DNA of 64,000 nt. Origin: Thalassia testudinum (Eukaryota; Streptophyta; Magnoliopsida; Alismatales; Hydrocharitaceae). The stretch spans positions 46,575,001-46,639,000 of the forward strand of contig JAZHRO010000003.1 of assembly GCA_037157565.1 (NCBI GenBank), given 5' to 3'. Made by a program: the position numbers and the translations under genes. Below, piece after piece: positions 56,102-64,000 of the stretch. The notes beneath the pieces were generated by a model, which was given only the letters and a program-made list of their open reading frames with translations, was not told the DNA's origin and searched no databases. Positions within the stretch are counted from its first letter, which is position 1; every line of letters begins with the position of its first letter.

Positions 56102-57544
56102 AAAACTTGTTTTAAATTATATTATGGGAAAATACCCAAAATCAGTTATTTTAAAGTTTTTGGATGTCGGTGCTTTCTTTTGAATACCCGCTCTAATTTA
56201 GATAAATTTGATGCCAAAGGAGAAAAAGCCATCTTTATTGGTTATTCTTCACATAGTAAGGCATATCGGGTTTTTAACAAGACCACATTAATAGTGGAGG
56301 AAACCCTTCATGTTTCCTTTGATGAATCTCGTCGCTCTTCCTCTATTAACCAAGTCAATATGGACGATGAAGATGATTCTTCTATTGATGTGTCTAACAT
56401 TCCAAACTCCAATATCCATAATCTTCCAAAAGATTGGATATATCAAAGGGATCATCCCAAAAATCAACTCATTGGAAGTGTTTCTGATGGCATTAAAACC
56501 CGATCTCGTTTTAGTTGCTCTTTCGGTCTCTCCACCTTTGTATCTCAAGTTGAACCCAAGAGTGTCGAGGAAGCATGCTCCGAAGAACCTTGGATGATGG
56601 CCATGCAGGAGGAACTCAACCAATCCCAAAGGAATGAAGTTTGGGATCTAGTACCTAAGGCTAAAGGGAAAACAGTAATAGGAACCAAATGGGTATTCTG
56701 GAACAAGTTGAATGAATCCGGTATAGTCATTCGAAACAACGCTCGTTTGGTAGCACAAGGGTACAACCAAGAAGAAGGAATTGATTTTGATGAGACCTAC
56801 GCTCCCATAGCTCGACTCGAATCAATTTGCATGCTTGTTGCTTATGCTGCCTTCCTTGGCTTTAAACTCTTTCAAATAGATGTTAAGAGTGCATTCCTTA
56901 ACGGATTCATTAAGGAGGAAGTTTTTGTAAAATAGCCTCCTGGTTTTGAGTTTCATGATAAGCCTCCTTTTGCCTATAAATTAAACAAGGCACTATATGA
57001 TCTAAAGCAAGCCCCTAGAGCTTGGTATGAGAGGCTCAAAGACTATTTGTTAAATGCAAAATTTTATATAAGGGAAGTTGATTCCACATTATTCATTAAA
57101 ATAAAAGGAAAAGATATTTTATTAGTTCAAATATATGTAGATGATATTATCTTTAGTGCTACTAATGAATCTATGTGTAGAAAGTTCTCAAAGATTATGC
57201 AGGAAGAATTCAAAATGAGTTTGATGGGTGAACTCAAGTTTTTCTTGGGTTTACAAATCACTCAACTCGAATTCAGGACCTTTGTGTGTCAATCAAAATA
57301 CACAAAGGAGATGCTAAAAAGATTTGAAATGGTGAAAAGTAAAGAGAAGAACACTCCTATGAGTGTCACAACTTCCCTAGACTTGGATGAATCAGGTATG
57401 CCAATAGATCAAAAGCCCTATCATAGCATGATTGGATCTTTACTGTATTTAACTTCCAGTAGACCTAACATTTTATTTAGTACCTACTTATGTGCTAGGT
57501 TTCAATCAAACCCTAAACAATCACACTTAAATGCTGTAAAATGA
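56102..57544 (+). pseudogene. I: copia reverse transcriptase
   Basis: The linker with [16 protein letters not shown] leads to [52 protein letters not shown] and [12 protein letters not shown]. The active-site YVDD is at 57134-57145. One TAG (near 56933) replaces a Gln before PPGFEF. KTPLD-like residues and SLLYLTSSRPNILF close the domain. The region is otherwise well kept. Confidence 0.9.
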
Positions 57545-58020
57545 ATATTTAAATATTTATTTGACACATCTAATTATGGCTTATTCTACCCTAAGAGTCC
57601 ACAATTCAACTTAGTCACATATAGCGATGCGGACTACGTAGGTAGCCGCACCGATAGAAAGAGTACTAGTGGGACGTGCCAATTCTTGGGCAAATCACTA
57701 GTCTCTTGGTTCTCAAAGAAATAATCTAGTGTAGCCCTATCAACCACGAAGGCTGAATACATAGCTGCCACTCTAGCATGTTCTCAAGTGCTATGGATGA
57801 AAAATACTTCGAAGGATTTTAACTTGATATTTAATAAAATAAAAATATTATGTGATAATACTAGTGCTATCAACCTCTCAAAAAATCCCGTACATCACTC
57901 CCATACAAAGCATATTGATGTTCGACATCATATAATGTACTTAAGGGAGAAATCGAGGTTGAATTTATTTGTACTGAATTGCAATTGGCTAATATTTTCA
58001 CTAAACCTTTGAATTATGGT
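57545..58020 (+). pseudogene. I: RNase H domain and end of pol
   Basis: After a TGA at 57542, the frame gives SDADYVGSRTDRKSTSGTCQF, then a TAA, then ALSTTKAEYIAA (Glu kept) and LCDNTSAINLSKNPVHHSHT with the last Asp. HIDVRHH ends the domain; pol ends near 58020. Confidence 0.87.
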
Positions 58021-58578
58021 CGTTTTAATTAAATACGTAGGAAACTAAGCATATGTAAGCTAAGTGATATTTGAAGAATTTATTGACCTAGTAGAATTTT
58101 GTTTGTAATGAACATAGAAGGAGCCTTGACTTTACCAAGTTAAGAACCTTCAAACACAGTTCAAACATCAAAATGCACATTCTGTGCAATATCAGACGTC
58201 TAATTAATACCACAAACGTCTTATACTTAAAAATTCGATGTCTGAAGATGTGGAGCAGACGTCGATTTTATATCTGAGAAGAGCTGATAAAAGTGCTATT
58301 CCAGACGTCCATTATCATTCACAGACGTCTGGATAATCGTCCAGGTGTGCTAATAGGCGCCTATTTTTGCATCAGAATTTGTATTAGGATGTCTGGATTC
58401 AGACGTCTGATGATTTAATCAGACGTCTTGTAAGTCGTCTGATAAAGAAATCAGATGACAACCTGTAACTTTTGGGGTGAGATCCAGGAAGGACTGACTG
58501 CAGAGATCAGACGTCTAATTTAGCTTTAGATGTCTGTTCAGATGTCTGATACAAAAATCGGATGACAACCTAGAGAAT
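58021..58578 (+). other. I spacer after pol, first part
   Basis: No gene is seen. From 58190 to 58570 the GACGTC core recurs at least nine times (for example GACGTC at 58195, 58260, 58310, 58440). It ends at GAAT, J's target-site duplication. Confidence 0.7.
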
Positions 58579-61003
58579 TGTTATGACCAGGTTCCCAAAT
58601 CCCTATAGGACACGAGACCGGCCCGACTTGACTCATCCTAAGACCCAGTCGTCCAACGAGAAATAACCAAAAAGAAGGAAAGTAAACCACATTCACTTTT
58701 CTAAGTAACTAACAGTAAAAGAGTACAAGTAGTAAGGAAAGAAAAGCTACTAACAGTATACATCACCACCACAACAGTAAAGTGGAAACAAAGTACAGAA
58801 CGTAGATAGTAATAAGGGTCTGAACTCATTAACAAAAGAAAGTACAACAACAGGAAGGCTACTGCTACTAGGCTCTACTGGGCCCAGCATCCTCTACAGC
58901 CGGTGACTCGGGCTGCTCAACACCTGGACCTAAAAAGGGTTACGAGTAAACAAAGTCAGCGAATGCTGAGTAGAGTGGCAACCAACTAACTAAAGCAGTA
59001 AAAGCTAATAGGTAAACTATCTATTCCAATTACTTTATTTTACAAGTTATTCCTTTTCACCCATTGGTTTATATTTTCAGATCTCTTTCTTGATCTCGAA
59101 TGTTCCTCGTGGGAATGATCTTGATTGCAGTCTTTTCCAAAGAGTAGAAGGTGGACGTGGTGCCCTCCTAGCCGGGAGAGTGCTATGTGGTAATCCTACA
59201 CTCAGTCAAGCACCCCAAGGTCACGAATAGACGTAGCGGTGACTACGGCATGCGCGATAAGCGCACGGGTAGCTACCTCACACTGGCACACGATCAGTCA
59301 TTTCCGTTAACGAGTACGCTCGAAGTACAGCACGGAACAGTATAGGGCCTAGCCCTCTTTGTAACAGGGGTCTAGCCGCTCAGAACCAAACAGGGGTCTC
59401 ACCCCTCCACAGTCCGCACACCCTCGTCTGACTACCTTAGTTTGCCCAGTGGACCTAACAAGTCGGTGTAGGGTGGCTAGCTGAACCCCGGGCCCCGTGG
59501 GGTGGCTAGCTCTCTCCCTACACTAGTAGCTCTCCCCGGTACAGTGTACGTGAGGGCCAAGAAGTCGGTGCAGAGTGGCCAATCCTAACCCTGGGTCCCA
59601 ACCCAAGGGCGGCTAGCTCCGCTCTACACTAAACAGGGGACAGTTACTCTCCTTGGTACCACATACTCAAGGGCCAGCACACTTCCCACTCATATTTTCA
59701 GATCCATTCCATTTATTCACAGGAGCTATACTCCTAATTCCCCGTAGGGTTCATGCTCGTATTTCTCATGCCATTCCATACCAGGTTTCATCATCCACTT
59801 TTCCATTCTCAGGTTATACACATGCAGCTCGTATTTCTATCATTTAACATATACAACAGGTATGTAACTGTTTAACTAGCACAGATAATTCATATTTCAC
59901 AGGCAGCTCTTGTTCATTAACAGGCAATTGTTAACGTTTCTATTCCTTCATTCAAGACTACAATTCCAAACATGCATACAGACAATTTCAAGTACTTCTT
60001 GTCCTAGGATTCATGCCTTATCCTAGGTTCTAGTTATTCAATCCACATATGCATTCAGGTTTTATAATTAAATTAGGGGAAGACCACTCTACCAGACAAC
60101 CCGAGAGTATTGGGGGCTCGAACGGTAGGCTCTCGTGCCTCAACAAGCCCCGAATCCGCAACTGATCGAAGTTCTATAACAAGGAACATACCACAATGAA
60201 ACATTCAGAATAATATAAAAGGCCTTCTAACAAGTAGAGGAACTCACAAGGAAAACACCAATATCTTATTTATGTAAAACGGACCTCAAATGGATCCTAC
60301 AAAGGTCAAAAATAGGGCTACAGATCCAAATCAGACGTCTAGCACAAGGTCCAGACATCTTAAAAGTAACCAAGAACTCACCTCAGGTTCTGTGTCGACC
60401 TCAGACATCCAGAACCCCTTCTAGACCATCTAGACCCAGCTCTAGACGTCCGACCAGTCGTTTGGATGCCACGCCAGACATCTAACTAGGGGAAAATCCC
60501 AGAACCAGAACCACTTCCTGCTCTCCCTCGCCGCGCGCAGCCGCGGCCTCGCCTCCTCGCTTGCAGCTCCAGCTGCAGTAGTGTCGGGGACGGCTCCCCT
60601 GACGCACTCCTCCCGCACACGCTGCTCCGGTCGTGCACCCTCCGACGAGCTCCCACGAGCTCGCGAGCTTAAGCTCTTCCTCCTCTCCTCATGTCGCCTC
60701 TCCTCCTCATCACCGCTCTCATGCTCTCTCTCGCGCTAGCTCCTCTCACTGTGGTGGAGAGGAAGAGAAGGTGGCTGGCTATGGTGAAGTGGGGAAGAAA
60801 GGAAGAGGGGGAGAGGGGTTTATATAAGGGTGTGTTAGGGTTCGATGGAGGAGGGAAGAGGGAAAGAGAGAGAAGAGAGGTATTATCTGTGCACAGCCCG
60901 TGCGTAGATGCGAAGGCTCATGCCAAAATTTTGATTTCCAGACATCTGGGAAGCGGTCCAGACGTCTGACCGACAGTCTAGACATCTTAAAAGGCTCAAG
61001 ACA
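58579..61003 (-). mobile_element. J: solo LTR, gypsy Tekay/Del-like (tentative)
   Basis: J is 2425 bp, starts TGTTATGACC and ends AAGACA, flanked by GAAT (58575-58578 and 61004-61007). On the minus strand it runs from TGTCTTGAGCC to GGTCATAACA. The latter resembles the U5 end of Tekay/Del gypsy LTRs as I remember them, so the clade is tentative. A minus-strand TATA box TTATATAA is at 60820-60827. GC-rich DNA lies at 60500-60720. GACGTC-core repeats occur at 60330-60490 and 60940-61000. No internal coding region is present. Confidence 0.68.
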
Positions 61004-61964
61004 GAATCGGTCTTTACAAGAATAAACCATTTTCCAGGGAGGTATGTCTGCAGATATCAAATGTCTAAATTTTAAATTAGTCATCAGATAAGTCATCTGG
61101 TAATAAAAATAGACAACGCCATCAAAAGGGTTAAAATCCCAAAGGGCTAATCCCGACGTCTGACAACATCTTTAGACCTATGATCTAGCCAAAATCTACT
61201 ACTTCGTGTATATTCTTTAGATGGTTTTGCAATGAAAATTTCCCCAACTTCAGGGGGAGACTTGCTCAACCCCTTGGGATATAAAATGCCACTCGTTGAG
61301 GTCCTACTTCCCCCATGCTCAAAATCCCTAAGACCTTTCTCTCCTGCCTGGCGAGCGACGGCTGCAAGTTGGTGCTGCTCTTCTCACCGTCAGACGACTG
61401 CTCCGCCTCCTTGACGACTGGCGGCACAGCTGCTCTCCTACGAGCGTGCCCCCACTCCTCCTCCACGCATCTGGAGACCCTCTTCCATGGGTATAACCTC
61501 TTAAACCCTTAGGGCATCTCCATGACTTTGCTCGAGTCCTTTTAAAGCCCTCAACTTATCTCTTCCTTTTGATGAACAACTCGTTTAAGGTTTCCTCTTC
61601 CATAGTGCTTATTTTTGCCCTAGGAGCTTAAACCCTAGAACAAAACCTATAGCTTGGAACTTGTAGCATGAATGTATATCTTTTTGGTTATTAATGGCAA
61701 GGGTATTACCTCAGGTGATTCAAGCCGACATCTTAGTGGCTTGAGTTCAAAGGTATATTGCCACAACATTATGGCAAGTTGTATTGCCTCAAGACATACT
61801 GCCACACAATTTTTTTTGTTATTTTCTAGTATCAATGTTGTGTGCATGTATGGCACTATATTGCCTTATTGGTTGAATGACTGGTGTGGGATTGTTTTTG
61901 TAAGTGTTCTATCCTAAAACACCAAACCCCTCCCTCCAAAACCCAACCACCCAACCCACCCAAA
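61004..61964 (+). other. I spacer after pol, second part
   Basis: No supported gene. It continues the spacer from 58578, with one GACGTC motif at 61154. Short ORFs at 61232-61512 have no recognisable domain. Confidence 0.6.
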
Positions 61965-63067
61965 ATGCCTCCCAGTCAGAACCAAGCTGAGGGCCCTTCC
62001 ACCTCCTCTTCTGCCTATTTGGCTGACCAACTGCGTGGCGACATCACTAGACAGCGATTTCGTCGCTTCGCAAATGCCAAAGTCAAGTGCCCTCGATTCA
62101 TTGTATGGAATGACTTTGCCCATCTAAACCTTCAGGAACATTTTGAAACCCTTCATCTCTTCCACTATTTTGACCGACAGTTTCACTCTGGCATTGGAAC
62201 TATTGGCGTGTTTCCTAATCTTATCCAACTTTTCTACGCCAACATCGTTGAAGACAACAACAACGATGAACTTGAGTTACATACCCATTTTTTGGGTGTG
62301 AAATCCATATCATCTCAGATTCTATTTCTGCCCTTCTTGTCATCACTAATGAGGGAATGACTTCAATGACATTTTGAGGCAATATGACACAGAACTCATC
62401 AATCAAGAATTAGCCGTACCTAAAAAATATGTCGAAAATCTTAGTACCATACCATGCAAGAGCCTCAAACCTCTTCCTCGATTACTCTCGCATTTTTGGG
62501 TGGGAACTTCTAAATAAACTGGGAGGTTTTGGCTATATCTCGCACCAACACAAGGCACTCTTTTTTGCCGTCGTACATCACATTCCCTTCAACTTCTGTC
62601 ACCTCATTATTCATGTTATGAATGAGGACCATGGGGTGTCTCTACCATTTGGGTCCATTTTATCCAAAATTTTTGCAAGTCATCGAATTTCCATCAATGA
62701 CCAGGCGATTGATAAAAAGATTGAGCCCTACAACCGAGCCACAGCTGCCAAGATGCACATTCTTAGAGAGCATCTTGAGCTAGTTGAAGAGCCCGTTGAA
62801 GAAGAACCCCTTCCACCCTTTCCAGATCTCCATGAAGAACGTCCACTTCAAACAGAAGCTCCTCGCTCAAGCTTTGATGAGACATGGGATCTCGACATGG
62901 ATTCCCTCTCCTCGGGCATCTCTCTCTTATTGCGACGAACCGGCGAGATGTACACTTATATGGAAAGTATGCGTCGCGACATCGACGAACTTCGTACTGA
63001 CGTTCGCAATCTGCAGATGGGTCAAGGACCCATTCACCGTCGCCGCCGCCACGATCAAGAAGACTAG
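61965..63067 (+). pseudogene. I: extra ORF between pol and 3' LTR
   Basis: The ATG at 61965 (MPPSQNQAEGPSTSS) opens a frame with QRFRRFANAKVKCPRFIVWN, LFHYFDRQFHSGIG and FPNLIQLFYANIVEDNNNDE, broken near 62345-62430. It resumes at 62429-63067 with GFGYISHQHKALFFAVVHHI, LPFGSILSKIFASHRI, a proline/acidic linker (EEPVEEEPLPPFPDL) and an end likely to be coiled coil (MESMRRDIDELRTDVRNL), closing with basic HRRRRHDQED. In total about 367 codons. The FYAN and SILSKIF blocks resemble the plant-transposon protein often found in Sirevirus-type and other plant elements. I see no signal peptide or clear membrane span, so an envelope function is not supported. Confidence 0.65.
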
Positions 63068-63493
63068 TTTAGTTCTTTTCTTTTTCTTTCTATCTTTCCA
63101 TGTTGGCTTGTATTAAGGGGCCTTGACCCTATACTTATATATTTCTTTGGGAACAATAGCTAGTCTGTACTTAGGACACATACATTCTTTTCCTAGTTAG
63201 TTTACTTTAATGCTCTGCCATTTTTATTATACTTCAGCATGCAGATTTTATTAATGATCTCTGCTTTATAAATGTCATTATATAACACTTGTAGTTTAAG
63301 ATTCAACCCCTTTCAAAACCCCTCATGATGATATTCAAAAAGGGGGAGAAGAACTTAGGGAAGAACTTAAGAAATGACATGAAAAGTTACGAAAAATCTT
63401 TTCAAAATTGGTATAGATTACTAAGTACAACTTTCAGGGGGAGAAAATAAGAACCTACAGATATATTTTGAAAATCATTAAAAAGGGGGAGAT
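63068..63493 (+). other. I 3' non-coding region and polypurine tract
   Basis: No gene. The tract AAAAAGGGGGAGAT (63480-63493) immediately precedes the LTR. Similar GGGGGAGAA runs occur at 63342 and 63438. Confidence 0.82.
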
Positions 63494-64000
63494 TGTTAGT
63501 TCAACCCCTCAAATAATATTTTGATGATTTTACAAAGTAAGGAAAAAGAGATAAAACATAAGCATAGCATATTTTTCTCTGTAATAACACAATTGTAGGT
63601 TTCATGGAGTTTTCCAAGTCGGAGGATTAAAAGCGTGAAGACTAGATTAGCATAAGTATTGTCATAGGTCATAGGCTTTTATGTAAATTTTCAAAGGTTG
63701 TAATCTTTATTTTATTTGAGTCTAGAGATGTTGTAAAGAGCCCCCAAACATAACTTATAAATAGCTAACTTAGGCTCTCTACACTTAGGATAAATTAGAA
63801 ATAAAAACCTAATACTAAGACACAAATCAGACATCCATAACAACTTTAAGAAGTTTGATCAGTGCTTCAAACGTCTAATTACCTATAGCATTTCCTTTGC
63901 ATTCTGACTTCTTAGCCATCAGTGGAAGCAACCTTCTATTAGACGTCCATAGCCTCATACAGACGTCTAATAGGTTGCCTGGACATCCTTAAACCAACCG
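63494..64000 (+). mobile_element. I 3' LTR, first 507 bp
   Basis: It starts TGTTAGTTCAACCCC and matches 51594-52100 with few changes (for example AGACGTCCATAGCC in both). The LTR continues beyond the window. The high similarity of the two LTRs suggests that I is among the younger insertions. Confidence 0.92.

Noticed and set aside
61232..61512. Short host-like gene in I's spacer
   Set aside because: Overlapping frames on both strands of 60-66 codons, with no splice-supported extension or domain.
61965..63067. Envelope gene in copia element I
   Set aside because: No signal peptide, membrane segment or cleavage motif visible; reported instead as an extra ORF of unknown function.

Overview
This window is plant nuclear DNA, most likely from a flowering plant with a large, transposon-rich genome. 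I recognise no host gene, rRNA or tRNA gene. Essentially every base belongs to a nest of decayed LTR retrotransposons plus one LINE. The evidence for a plant is Ty3/gypsy elements of the Tat/Athila type primed by tRNA-Asp, a Sirevirus-like Ty1/copia element primed by initiator tRNA-Met, a plant LINE tail, and plant-style TATA boxes (CTATAAATAG, CTATAAAAAG).

Layout. The letters are my own labels. G is the outermost element: gypsy, minus strand, visible only as pieces at 20204-21613, 38981-39963 and 41225-41708. Everything else lies inside G. (1) A is a gypsy element on the plus strand, seen at 858-1380 and 13743-20203, inserted into G's LTR. A is split by two copies of family B: B1 (only its LTR tail, 1-857) and B2 (1381-13742). 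The 3' LTR of B2 is in turn split by C, a solo LTR of A's own family (2594-5345). (2) F is a gypsy element on the minus strand (21614-38980), inserted in G's 3' region. Its gag gene is split by two solo LTRs: K (copia-like, 30154-31862) and E (A-family, 32301-35075). (3) A 5'-truncated LINE lies at 39964-41224. (4) H is a gypsy element on the plus strand from 41709 to 51593, inserted in G's pol. I is a copia element on the plus strand, inserted in H's pol and running off the right edge from 51594. J is a solo LTR (58579-61003) inside I.

The nesting rests on target-site duplications: B2 GATAA/GGTAC (mutated pair), C GACTC, F CCAGT, K TAACC, E ATGCG, LINE CCCCCCAYGCCT, J GAAT. It also rests on reading frames that resume exactly across B2, E and K.

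How the parts relate. F has gag, protease, RT, RNase H and integrase. B2 has none of these, but shares F's leader, polypurine tract, 3' region and U3 end, so B looks like a non-autonomous partner of F. B2 carries one other ORF of about 548 codons of unknown function. A, G, C and E are one family. All protein genes are pseudogenes, although several catalytic motifs survive.

The most unusual signals are non-coding. A covarying hairpin lies at the U3 tip of the gypsy LTRs. A U5 segment is complementary to the 5' half of tRNA-Asp, the same tRNA that matches the primer-binding site. The U3 of family B is an almost continuous chain of perfect short inverted repeats. Arrays of GACGTC-core palindromes occur upstream of the TATA box in LTRs of unrelated clades.
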